Shown here one piece after another: positions 24,001 through 33,924 of a DNA stretch of 64,000 bases (the stretch's first letter is position 1; the number at the start of each line of letters is the position of its first letter). Below the pieces are notes generated by a model, which saw only the letters and a program-made list of their open reading frames with translations, had not been told where the DNA came from and made no database searches. A program made the translations under genes and the position numbers. This DNA comes from Ptychodera flava. Lineage: Eukaryota; Hemichordata; Enteropneusta; Ptychoderidae. The stretch spans positions 35,684,388 through 35,748,387 of the forward strand of contig NC_091928.1 of NCBI RefSeq assembly GCF_041260155.1, written 5' to 3'.

Positions 24001-25865
24001 CCAAAAACTAATCAGTTCTTGCCATTTGTTAACTGAATCTATTTACCAGATTTGATTCTGATCTGATCAGCCGTTTATGAGATATCAGACCAACAGACAG
24101 ACAGACAGACAGAAAGACAGACACACGACCACACAGGCAGACAGACATCGCTGCGACATATGCTCACGTGTGTGAACACGTGAGCAAAAAATGAGAAAAA
24201 TTGCCCCCAAAATACAAAATTGCAGATTTTATCCTAATTTCACTATATCTTATTAACATAAACCCTCGGAACCTGTACACTAAATATCACAGCTACCAGA
24301 TCAGTAGTTTTAAGAGAATTTTTTTTGGACAAAAAAGGCAAAAATTACCCCCAAAATACAAAAAATTGCAGATTTCATCAGAATTTTAACACATGATTAG
24401 ATTTTGATCAACCGTTAGAACCTGTGTACCAAATATCAAAGCTTGCTTTCAGATCAGGAGTATTTGGATGAAACAATTTTTAACCAAAAATTTGGAAAAT
24501 TTTCCATAAATTACAAATATGAAAATTACCATAAATATGTATAAACTTGACTGAGGTCATCCTGAGGAACATGTATACCAACTTTTTAAGCAATCAGACA
24601 AGCAGTTTCAGAGAAAAAGATGTTTTGACTAAAATCTGAAAAAATTGCCTTAAAAATAGAAACATGCAAATTTCATCCCGATTTCTGCACACATAATTTA
24701 GAATACCTAAGGGAATCTGCCCTCATTACTTTTTTCATTTACTTTTTGGCACTGACATGTTCATTTGAAATCTCCACCCTAGGTGCACCTGTACGCCAAA
24801 TACTATGACAGTAGGTGCTGCGGTTTAGGAGTTTTTGATGTGGACGGACATACATACATACATACATACATACATAAATACGGTACATACATACATACAG
24901 AGGCTATTTTGCCACTTATAAGAATACCTCCCATTAGCATATATACATATGCACATATTGGAGCTAAAAATAAAATTAGGGAACTATTGAAGTTTGCGTT
25001 ATCATGACAACCAGTAAGTTGGAATACATGGGGTCTGAGACAATGAACCTTATGACAACTTTGACTGTAATTTAATCACTTTTGGCGGGGAAAGTACGAA
25101 TGGTAATTGGTTTCAGATAAATCTTGCGGGACTGATTTAGAATGAAGTGTAAACATGGGGATATATGTGTAAGGAGCTGGTGAGAGGGTTTCATATGTTC
25201 TCACATAACATTTCTTAGCACTGTCCCAGCTGAGAATTATAAGTTTCTTAGAAGAAAATTTCCTGCCGTGAAAAAAGTAAAACATACTAACAGTATGACA
25301 ATGACGTTTGGGAATCAAACATACGGCCCACCATTAAGATGCGAAGCCAATCGTAACTTAATACCACAAGCGGTGCGAAAAAGAATTTTGGCGGGTAAAT
25401 CCCTAGACTGGTTGAATTTAACCGCCGTTGAAATATTAATTTGAGTTTTTGATAGCCTGCTACTCACATTAACATACCAACACAATAATTGTTGGCAAAA
25501 TGAATTAGTATATCATAAAAACACGACTTTTCTTCTCCCCGTCTGTGTTACTGTGATGGTGATGTATGAATTCACTCACAGAATTACCTTTTTCAAGGCC
25601 CCCTTCTACACGATGTCAACGGGTAATGGTGACATGAAATGTGTTATACTATTACAGAAAAAAAGCAGATTTGTGGTATTAAATATTATTGATGATGAAA
25701 CTGGTCCCTTCTCAAGTTGTCTATGCGTAGTAGATAAAGTTATGAAATACCCAACATTTGAGGAAACACGAGTTTGTACCACTGTCGATAAGACACGGTG
25801 AGGCCTTTATATATATGTCATGGAGGTCGACTTACCCGACCAGAATTTTCAACGTCCACGTCCAT
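17944..25865 (-). CDS. Hypothetical five-exon gene, 114-aa product (model)
   Basis: Five minus-strand segments with splice signals join in one frame. Exon 1 is 25865-25836 (MDVDVENSGR, donor gtaagt). Exon 2 is 21187-21094 (acceptor after a pyrimidine-rich ttttgcag; starts IKILMGLIFFLYNEM; donor gttaag). Exon 3 is 19094-19044 (acceptor behind a C20 tract; SIDLLNLDLYQTHQGQ; donor gttacc). Exon 4 is 18357-18272 (IRILAAIRVLEMTFAVQNAL; donor gtaagt). Exon 5 is 18027-17944 (DAGTLSVKGEEDGRLPRLGV, then FVHEEKV and TAG). All phases agree (0, 1, 1, 0). I do not recognise the family. Exons 4 and 5 are the most convincing. Exons 2 and 3 need weak donors, and the stronger gtaagg donor of exon 2 would put a stop in frame. 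The upstream frame of exon 1 is open further (to 26093), so the start is uncertain. Confidence 0.4.
18272..18357 (-). CDS. Probable internal coding exon (hypothetical gene)
   Basis: Bounded by an acceptor (gcattttag) and a consensus donor (gtaagt). It encodes IRILAAIRVLEMTFAVQNAL followed by GKIVGIVD, with an amphipathic, conserved-looking composition in a region otherwise full of stops. It joins exon 17944-18027 in phase 0. Confidence 0.55.
19103..19122 (+). repeat. Homopolymer G20 tract
   Basis: Twenty consecutive G. On the minus strand it is a C20 tract eight bases from a candidate 3' splice site, so it could act as a polypyrimidine tract. Length in an assembly is unreliable. Confidence 0.9.
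19596..20690 (+). repeat. 77-bp satellite, about 14 units
   Basis: Head-to-tail units of 77 bp (from attttcactggcagcgactc through caatcttgccggatgca) with few differences between units. The array ends inside a unit and joins the dispersed repeat at 20690. Open frames across it are repeat artefacts (77 is not a multiple of three). Confidence 0.95.
20740..21080. other. Intergenic, no feature recognised
   Basis: AT-rich, stop-rich in all frames. It would be intron in the hypothetical five-exon model. Confidence 0.4.
21554..21617. repeat. 64-bp hairpin with 30-bp arms
   Basis: Arms 21554-21583 and 21588-21617 are complementary with one mismatch around a ttat loop (atgcgctgcaaaattcaata and its complement). 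MITE-like foldback. Confidence 0.75.
21640..22550. other. Intergenic with low-complexity tracts
   Basis: CAA/ATAA-rich tract at 21650-21690 and an ATC tract at 21730-21755. Around 22258-22350 there are several ccgac/gtcgg words in both orientations that may be a decayed foldback. No gene recognised. Confidence 0.35.
22550..24830. repeat. Long dispersed repeat with CAGA-rich tail
   Basis: 22550-22960 and 24180-24830 belong to the same family as 15990-17600. 22930-24190 is a second family, built of degenerate units of about 120-130 bp (cttaatgactttcaa, gtatcttcaatatacatag, cagatatatatccctaatta, aaatatgcaaattaggaatt). It ends in a (CAGA)n tract and cgacatatgctcacgtgtg. The same series, tail included, recurs at 50735-53260. 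A LINE- or MITE-like tail origin is possible, but no coding part was found. Confidence 0.65.
24843..24900 (+). repeat. CATA microsatellite
   Basis: Interrupted (cata)n tract following the dispersed repeat. Confidence 0.8.
24910..25830. other. Intergenic, no gene recognised
   Basis: No convincing coding or repeat signal. It would be intron 1 in the hypothetical five-exon model. Confidence 0.35.
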
Positions 25866-26100
25866 GGGAAATGCAAACGGTTTTCCTTGATATGCTCGCG
25901 ACAGGCGAGCTCCTTGGTCCACAGTTAGGCGCCATTGTCTCCGCTGTATACCAGGTTCAAAAGGCGGGCTGATAATTTTGAAGAAGACAGTTAATGACCT
26001 GCGTCCCAGCAGTAAGGCATCCGCAGGCGAAATGGTCTCAGGCGCGACCGACCGGTTCAATGCACAATGCACACTTGTACTTGTAGGAGCCAATCAGGGT
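25836..26100 (-). promoter_or_regulatory. GC-richer block, candidate first exon/promoter of the hypothetical gene
   Basis: This block has more GC and CpG than its surroundings and ends (minus strand) in a consensus donor gtaagt. The ATG at 25865 (ATGGACGTGGACG) gives a 10-codon first exon. The assignment rests on composition and donor only. Confidence 0.35.
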
Positions 26101-26665
26101 CAAAGGTCATGTGTCGTCCACACTTGGCCGACCAAAAATAAGTATAATTCATCATTACCCCTATTCAAACCTCAACGTAGACACTCATTATCGTTAATAT
26201 GAACATTTCCTCATAATGATTTCAGGGATAAAAGTAGCAAACATATTAAAAGTGGAAAGTAAACTGTGCTACATTGACCTCTAACCTTTATTACATATTC
26301 AGACCTTTACGTCCCTTGGCAATATTCGACAAGGTCGAGAAACTTGAGAGTTAAATACGTTGTGTAACTCTTATGTGTAACTTTGTAAATGCCATGAAAC
26401 GTGGCAAGTATTACCGCTTAAAATAGGATCCTATGTGCGCTATCGTGAGGAGATTTGCATCCTTTTATATAGAGAATTTTATGTAAGTTTTGTAAGGCTC
26501 GAAAACCGTCTCTGTGTTCCGTTCGCTTTGCTGTTCATGAGATACAGTGATACTCCTTGTCGTTTGATGCCGAATGACTTTGCTACTCTCCTAAATTACG
26601 CTAGCCCGTCAGGCTTGTAGGCACCAAAAATTACTTGCCTGGCAGTGAAAACTGCTAGCCAGTTA

Positions 26666-26736
26666 GCCCTGCGTACAGGTCTGTGTGTTCATGGAGGCCG
26701 TATAACGCCGGGAACACACAGACCTGTACGCAGGGC
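26666..26736. repeat. 71-bp hairpin with perfect 25-bp arms
   Basis: Arms 26666-26690 and 26712-26736 (gccctgcgtacaggtctgtg and complement) are perfect. The spacer plus right arm contains ggccgtataacgccggg and aacacacag, the same core as the hairpin at 10043-10126, so the two belong to one family. Confidence 0.75.
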
Positions 26737-26878
26737 GCGGGTCGCTTCCAGAACCCGGAAGTAAGAGTGCAAAGGAGATACGACCCGGCAGTTGGAGTGA
26801 TCGCGTCAAAACCGTTTTTTCCGGAGCGAATATTAAAAATTCGCAAGCGTGGCTGATGACTATAAAAAAATTCGCCAA

Positions 26879-27090
26879 AACACGATTGGAACTCATTTGG
26901 GACAATTGATCTTTATATTTTTCAAATTTCTCAAAAATGATAGGTGCCCTATAGTTGAATGTTGCGATACTACAAATTAGTCATAAAAACGAGTGTGTAA
27001 CTTAAAAAGGAAAGCAGATGAGGTTACATTTGCAGAATAAATCGACAACACTTCACCATCCCATTATCCAAAATTAGTTCCAATCGTGTT
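26879..27090. mobile_element. MITE, 212 bp, copy 1
   Basis: Inverted ends aacacgattggaact and agttccaatcgtgtt, flanked by caa on both sides (26876-26878 and 27091-27093). A second copy with about 85 percent identity by eye lies at 49803-50006. No coding capacity. Confidence 0.8.
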
Positions 27091-27099
27091 CAAATGAGT

Positions 27100-29510
27100 T
27101 TTACTCGCATTTTGTGAGTGGCGCGAACACTGCATATGACCAAGTCAGTTTTACTTGTTATATCTTATTCAAACCAAGGGGCAATCCCGCATGTCATTAA
27201 AAGCGGCAAGAAAATTAACTGCAGCAGTGGATTATAAGTTCTATTTTAAATTGGAATAAATTCCCTTCAGATAATAGAATAAGTTTAGTTTGTCAACAAA
27301 CCAACGATGACCAATTTTTGCACAGTGATCTTGTGGCGTGTAATACAAACCATTAATTCCGCCTCAGATGGTCTGCCTTATACAACCTTAACTTACCTGG
27401 TTAGGGTACAAACCAGTATACGACACGTAAGTTTGCCCAACCCGAATTGGCATTAATAATAGACAGTGTTCTGAAATTTCAATCCAGAAGAATTTGCAGT
27501 TTACCGGTCCCCGATATTCATACCTTTTGTGATCGTATGTTGTTGTTTTTTATACGTTTCTGTTGTCATATTGTAGTTCATTTCTGTTGTGATTTGCTCT
27601 GTTTAATCTGTTTAATCTGTTGTTAATTTTGTGTAGTATCGTGATCGCCCAGTTGTCGCTGATATTCTCTTATGAATATCACCAGCATCTAGAACTGCTG
27701 TTACCCTCTCTTTATTGAACGGTTTAATTGTTATCTTCCTATTTTTGGATAGTGTTTATATTGTGATGTAGCCACTCGATAGTTAATATTATATGATATT
27801 TTATGACTTGAATTTAGTTTGTATGACTGACAGTGAATGACCGACAGTGACCTATAGTAACCCCTTCTGCACGTGGTGCATCGTGAGAACGATTCCCTTG
27901 TTTATTTTCGTGACCTCTGAAGGAGAGTCCATCCTCTCTTAGTGAACGTATTGTTTTGACAACTGCTTAAGTCATTAACGTTGACCGGACGCTATGTTGA
28001 CAGATAGTCTCAGCCATGCTCGGCGTTGAGAGATACTTCCATCCTGTTAACCTTGTACTTAGATTTGAGTGACGTTCCTCATTATAGACGCATACCAAAG
28101 TCATGACAAAGTCAGATATTCACCCAATATAAACTCTGCATTTTAGTGTGTTAAAGTAGAAGCCGCACAGAACCTGTAGAAGCCGTCCAGAACCTGTTGC
28201 GACGTTTGAGACGACGTTGACCGAGACAGACGCCTAAGTACTAGACTACTGTGAGACATAGAAGTTTTACCGTGTAACTTTATGTTACTCAGCTGAATAA
28301 AGTGCTACGACTTAGAATATATTCGGTGTATCGTGCCGTCTCTTATACGCCTACTGCTATATCAAGCCACGCTACGTGACAATAACGCCATGCGTTTACT
28401 AGCCACATGTAATTTTTCGTGTTTCGTATGGGGATGTTGACAAGACTGGAGGCATTTTCATAGCTTCCAAAGAGTTACCTAATTTTTTTGTTCTGTGCTG
28501 TATGTGGGATCAATTTTGCCGTGAATTTGAATGGATGTTTTATAGTTTAAGTCTCATAATCTATCGAAGGCTCATTTTCCGGGTATAGCCTATTTGTCGT
28601 ATCGTGTAACAGCTGGTTTCTTCTTGGACAGTTAGGTGTCGGGATAAAGTTTTAGCCTTTGCTGAGCACACTGACTTCGATGTTTGTCACTGTGAGTTTT
28701 TCAGTAGTCGATAAGTTATTTTTATGAATCTATTACAATAGTCTGTGACAGCGCTCGATTTTTATTTTTGTGTATCGCAACTTTTTGGTATTTTGATCAT
28801 GTTTTTTCCGTCTGTTTCCTTTCGTTAGCTTTGTTGTGTTTGTTATATCTCGTTATATTTGATTTGTTTCGCATGTTTTGGGTTTTTTTTGGGGGGGGGT
28901 TCATTTTGTTGTGACGATAGTTCTCTTTTGAATATGTGTTGGCCTTGAAAAAGGCCGTTAATAATTTGTTTTGCTAGGCAAATCAGTCATTTATGTTGGT
29001 CAGCATGTTTATTGTCAATGTCGTCTTTCACCTTTTTCTCAGCCGACGCAATTTATAGGCCAAGAAGTTGCCTCGCTTTCGCTTTGCGTACGACTTTTAG
29101 AAGCCCGAAGTTTGAAATTTAAGTTACCAAGCTACCATGCCAAGAGACGCACGATCGATGGACCTAGCAAAACGGTGATTGTAAAATTCATATGCATTAG
29201 TGCACCTTCTACATTTTCCGAAACAAATATACATTCCCCGATCACAGTCCCTCCCTGAAGCAAACATGCTTTCTTCCTACGATCAGTATATATTCAGATA
29301 AACTTCCATGATGAAATCAACACATTAAAGCAGTAAGTTTTCGTAACGCCAGTACGCCTTTTCATTAAAAGAAACCATGACATTTGCTACATTGTCTGTG
29401 TGTTTTGTCTGAAAAAAATGTCAGAGGTTGCATTTTTTGGTTGCACGGCAAAACAGAGAGTCCAAGCTAACTCCGTTTTCGCTGTAATATTGATTTCATG
29501 TAAATTTCTC
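27100..29510. other. Intergenic, no gene recognised
   Basis: No protein-like frame. A G-rich homopolymer lies at about 28889-28898. The part at 27560-28380 has some features of a long terminal repeat but could not be supported (see rejected items). The right end is upstream of the first dienelactone hydrolase copy and may include its 5' exon. Confidence 0.35.
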
Positions 29511-29562
29511 CTCTTGCAGGAATCAAAATCTACCAATAACAATACAGTTCATTTGGACAAGG

Positions 29563-30380
29563 ATGGCGTGCCACAAACCATGTGAACCAGGAGATACTCG
29601 TGCTGATGTCCAGATGAAAGGTGAAGACGTAGTTATCAATTCTGGTCTGCAAGGTTATCTGAGCCGTCCGTCAGGGCAGCCTAAAGGCGGGATTATCATG
29701 GTGGCAGATATTTTTGGTTATGCATTTCCAGCCAACCGAGCAGTTGCTGATAATGTTGCGGCAAAGGGATACGTCTGTCTTGTACCAGATTTGTTCAGGG
29801 GAGACCCATGGAATCCCGAAATTCGCGGCAATCCGATTGACCGCTCTCGACCAACCGGATGCTCAAATGCATTCGAAAAGTGGTTAGAGAGTCTCCAGCA
29901 AGATCGAGTTGACCAAGACATGGACTCCTCTCTGGATACCTGAAGAATTCCCTGAAAATCTCATCCGTGGGTGTGATTGGTTTCTGTTGGGGAGGTCTCA
30001 AAATCATGCAAGCCAGTCGCAAATCTGCGGACAAGTTCAAAGCTGCCGTTGGGTTCTACGCGGTGAAGTTTGTTCCGAATATGGCGGAGGTCGCCCTCGC
30101 TATGAAGACACCAACCCTACTGCTTCTCGGTGAACTTGACGATCTGATGCCGATGGACACTGTAGCGGAGATGGAAAACGCTCTGAAAGCAGCTAACCGA
30201 CTTGTGACCAGTGCAAACGATGACGACTCACAGCTGGACGGGCCCGCGGCGAGGATTAAAGTTTTCCCGGGAGTGGGTCATGCTTTTGCCCACCGTGGAG
30301 ATAGATCAGACCCAGTCATTACAAAAGCAGCCGAAGAATCTTTCGATGATATGTATGAATGGCTTGCGAAATACATGTGA
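29563..30380 (+). pseudogene. Dienelactone hydrolase family (CMBL-like) copy 1, one frameshift
   Basis: Alpha/beta hydrolase of the dienelactone hydrolase/carboxymethylenebutenolidase type, predicted cytosolic, hydrolysing lactones or esters. The frame opens at the ATG at 29563, 43 bases after a good acceptor (ttctcctcttgcag, ending 29519), so a 5'UTR intron is likely. It reads PKGGIIMVADIFGYAFPANR, then ends at a TGA at 29941-29943. Similarity continues at once in the next frame through VIGFCWGG (nucleophile Cys), GELDDLMPMD (acid) and GVGHAFAHRGDRSDP (His) to YEWLAKYM and TGA at 30380. Against copy 2 one base is missing near 29936-29940. Restored length would be 272 aa, normal for the family with a short N-terminal extension. 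All catalytic residues are present, so the lesion is recent or an assembly error. Confidence 0.8.
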
Positions 30381-30389
30381 ACAATTTTG

Positions 30390-31625
30390 GATTTTTCTAC
30401 AAAAAGAATACAGTCCAATGTTGAGAGAGATATTCTGGATTGCTGTAATTAATCCATATTGTCTTTGAGAAAAAGTCAGTATTTCACTCCTTGGTTCAGG
30501 GTTTAGTCGAAAAAATTTACGCACTTTCCAGGTATAGAAGCCTTCGCGATGGCCTTATTTGAGTAGCAACTCGAAAAATTGTGTAGATGTTAGCTGAGTT
30601 GTGCGTCAGTCGCCAATTTTTAACATCGTGTTGTGGTCTCACCAAATACTATGCCGCATTTGATTTCAAACAATATTATCAAAGACATGTAAAAAGATAC
30701 AACTAATGGGGATTTGATATGAGGTATCACCTTGAAGTATAATCGTTGTTCTCAGGCGTGTAACTTTTGAAATAATTGCAGTGCCGCTTTATTCAGATAG
30801 TGTAAACATCTCTAGGTAGCTATCACGTTGATGAACGCTCAGAGTGGCGGGCTTTACAGAAATAGCGAACATTTAGATTATAATTGATGCAGCATTTCTG
30901 ATCTGATCTGATATAATCTCCAAACGTCCTATTTTCTTTCACACTCTCACTCTCCTATCAGTTTATAATTGCATCGCGTGAATGGCTAGCATCCGCATGT
31001 ACTTCTATATGCAATAACATATATTAAAATCTACCAATTGGCAGTTGATCGATCAGAATGCTCCATTCGGATGTATTTATCTATTCATGAGGTCCTGCGT
31101 TGCGACCATACTGCGTGTCACAATACTTGGGAGGGCATTGAAGCAAACAGGTGCATTGTGGGTAAAATCTAAAATGCTTGACTCATAACACAAGAAAGTT
31201 ACTTATTATACGTAATAGAAATCCAATAGGAATCCATTACAATTTAAGAAGGGCTGATGCTTTAATATGAAATATATTATTCAAATGAACTTAGATATTG
31301 GAACCTGGATATATTGTATGGAATGTTCCATTACGCGTATAGGTGACTTTAAAATTCAAGATTAAAATTATTACATTGATGAACGAGATAATTAAGGCCA
31401 AACAAGCAACACGAAAAGATGTAAGTTTCGTGTGATAGTTTTTATTCCGATAAAACTCTCAGACCCGAACCTCTTCTGGCATATGAAGTCCTCCTCTACG
31501 TTAACATTCTTGGCCTTTGTCGTCGACATTTAATGGTAGGATCAGACCTTATATTCTAGAAGACCCCTCGTATTTTGGCTTTATCTATCCTGCAGTGTTG
31601 CTGCCAAGTACACATATGTTGTAAA
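30390..31625. other. Intergenic, no gene recognised
   Basis: 3' flank of the first hydrolase copy and AT-rich sequence without recognisable features. Confidence 0.35.
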
Positions 31626-31629
31626 TAGG

Positions 31630-31820
31630 TTTTTGGGAGTGAAAGTTGAGGGCGTCCTGCGAAATTTGGCAAGGGTTTTGGGGATTTTATGGCGCCTTGA
31701 CATATAATATTAATTTTTTAAACAATATTAATTTTCAATGTAAATTACGTTTTAATCCCCAAAACATTTCACCACCCTTGCCGAATTTCGCAGGACGCCA
31801 TCAATTTTCAGTCCCAAAAA
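31630..31820. mobile_element. MITE-like element with inverted ends of about 60 bp
   Basis: tttttgggagtgaaagttga at the left is mirrored at the right end, and ggcgtcctgcgaaatttggc is mirrored by gccgaatttcgcaggacgcc, with ggggatt/aatcccc further in. The centre is AT-rich. No target duplication is obvious. Confidence 0.75.
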
Positions 31821-31829
31821 GATTGAACG

Positions 31830-33000
31830 CACTGCAAATTTTGCTCTACCGACCTTAGTTTCACATTTGAATGTCAGATCCTTGTAGCGAATACCAGCTT
31901 GTAAATTAAACCATATCAAAGAACGTTAACAAATGTCAAAACTTTTTAAAAAGCATGTAGAATTCTATAGGTCCTTTCTTTATTTTAAAAACTATCCATC
32001 CACCGACAAAACTTTAAAAAATTGAGCCCTCATTTTCACAAGCAGTCATCAGGCAAAAAACTAGTTGAGCAAGTTAAAACTAGTTTAAACTAGTTAAAGA
32101 GTAACCCAACGCCGCAAATCACTTGGACGCTCATGTAAGTGCTCGACAGGCGAGATAATAGCACAGTCATGCTACTCATAACTTTCTACATACACTAGCG
32201 TTCCAGAGCTCTGCTTGTGTCTGGAAATGCCTCTGCATCATATTTGCCAGTGTGATAGGGTAAGAAACAACTGCGTTATCGAGAACAATTCTAAATGAAT
32301 AAATGGACTAATAAAACATGGCACCAAGTCACCCACTTCCTTCAGTTTCCTTCTTTGTCTCGAAGATACGAATCTGCGACATTGAATGAATAATTCTGAC
32401 CGTAACGCCATAAGCCAGATGTAGTTCGACATATTGCACTGGTCCTAGGAAAGACAGGAGTCAATTGCTTTTCTGTTTACTTGAAAGAGGCCATCAACTG
32501 GCACTTCTGGCAATAGTAATCCATATCTGCCAAGACCACAGCCCCCTGGTATGTTTTACTTACGGATTCAGGGATATGTCTTTCCGAAGACAAGGGACAC
32601 TTTCGTGTTTTCTAGCCAATGAGCAAATGAGTTGGCAACTTTAATGTCTGGCTTATCTACACAGTTTACTATAGAAGAAAACTTGTGTGAGGAACATGAA
32701 ATTGGTCACAGCCCCTCCTGAAAGACCTGCATGGGATAATTGCACCAGAATGTCTGATGTAGCTCAGGACATCACGTTGAATTGGTAGAGAAGGTCGGAA
32801 AGTAGAGCTCTTCCAAGATTAAATACGTCGAAAGCGACGCTTTTTATAAGTATAAAATTCAACACCTGATATAATTTGATAAATAGCTGACAATATTGTG
32901 TATCTACTAAGTATGTCGTTGTGTTCCACCAGTGTATCTGCGCGAAGATCCTAATAAAACATCGACATTTTATGATAGACTTTCTCCAAGTCTGTGGGTA
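31830..33000. other. Intergenic, no gene recognised
   Basis: Only short frames. No splice-bounded or family-like segment seen. Confidence 0.3.
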
Positions 33001-33007
33001 TATTATC

Positions 33008-33036
33008 ATTCATTCATTCAATTCATTCATTCATTT
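33008..33036 (+). repeat. CATT microsatellite
   Basis: Interrupted (catt)n tract. Confidence 0.85.
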
Positions 33037-33794
33037 AAATATCAAAAACAGAGTAAGTTGAAGGAATAACCTTGAGCAGACTGTCGCGTTAAATCCAAGC
33101 GACTAGGCCAAGTCTAATGTTATGAAAAAATCAAAATTTTCTACAAAAGGGGATGCTTTTAATGTCATTTGACATATAATTGACTTCTTTTACAAGAGAC
33201 GTTAAATTATCATTTTAAATTCCCCGTAAACTTAGCTATCATTACCGAGGTTGACTAGGAACGGTAGCATTACAAAATGAAAAATCTTAGAAGTCCATTT
33301 TTTCAAAATGTGATAAAAGCAGCGCACCCTTCATGCAAACAATTGGAAGCTGTTGCATGAAAGTATGAAAGTTGTAATCAATTCCAGGATGCCTTTTATC
33401 GATTCAGCCTTTTCGAAACAAAAAACAACAAATTTCAATACTAAAATTTGTCACAATCGGTCGTCGTGCCCTCAGAGACAGCTAAAATACCGGCAAATAG
33501 CAGTTTTCCAATTTTGACTTTTGCAGAGCATGAGGCGATATAGTTAATTAACATTTTTGTCTTTGTTCCAATAGGAAGTGTCTTGAAATTTTCTTCTGTC
33601 TTGAGCAATCTCCAAATCTGTGACTCACTTTTCAGGACATGTAGGCCTAACTACAAATGGCAAATCCCCTGATAACATACTGCCCAGCGTAATTAAGTGA
33701 ATTATTTATCGATCGAAATTTGCATACAGTAAGTAAATAAGTAGGTCAATCAAATATAAACTCTATGCCGCAACTTAACGTTACCGTGCCAAAC

Positions 33795-33921
33795 CCACAG
33801 GCGTATGTGGACTCGGTAGTTTTAGTGTAAAGTTATGCTACGTTCTGACTTTCTGGCAGTATGCGTGTCAGAACGTTGCATAAGTCTACATCAAGACTAC
33901 CCAGTCCACATACGCCGGTGG
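33795..33921. repeat. Imperfect 127-bp hairpin
   Basis: ccacaggcgtatgtggactc is mirrored by gtccacatacgccggtgg, and ttatgctacgttctgac by gtcagaacgttgcataa. MITE-like foldback whose arms have diverged, so it is older than the perfect palindromes. Confidence 0.75.
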
Positions 33922-33924
33922 CTA

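Noticed and set aside
25818-26093. 91-codon minus-strand frame taken as a complete protein
   Set aside because: It has no family resemblance and runs through a consensus donor (gtaagt). Better treated as a possible first exon.
27564-28380. Possible solo long terminal repeat (begins tgtcata, ends cgtgaca, has a gaataaagtg polyadenylation-like site near the end)
   Set aside because: No matching target duplication at the two edges, no second copy in the window and no associated coding region. The boundaries are guesswork.
29718-30040. Minus-strand frames opposite hydrolase copy 1
   Set aside because: Shadows of the plus-strand coding sequence.
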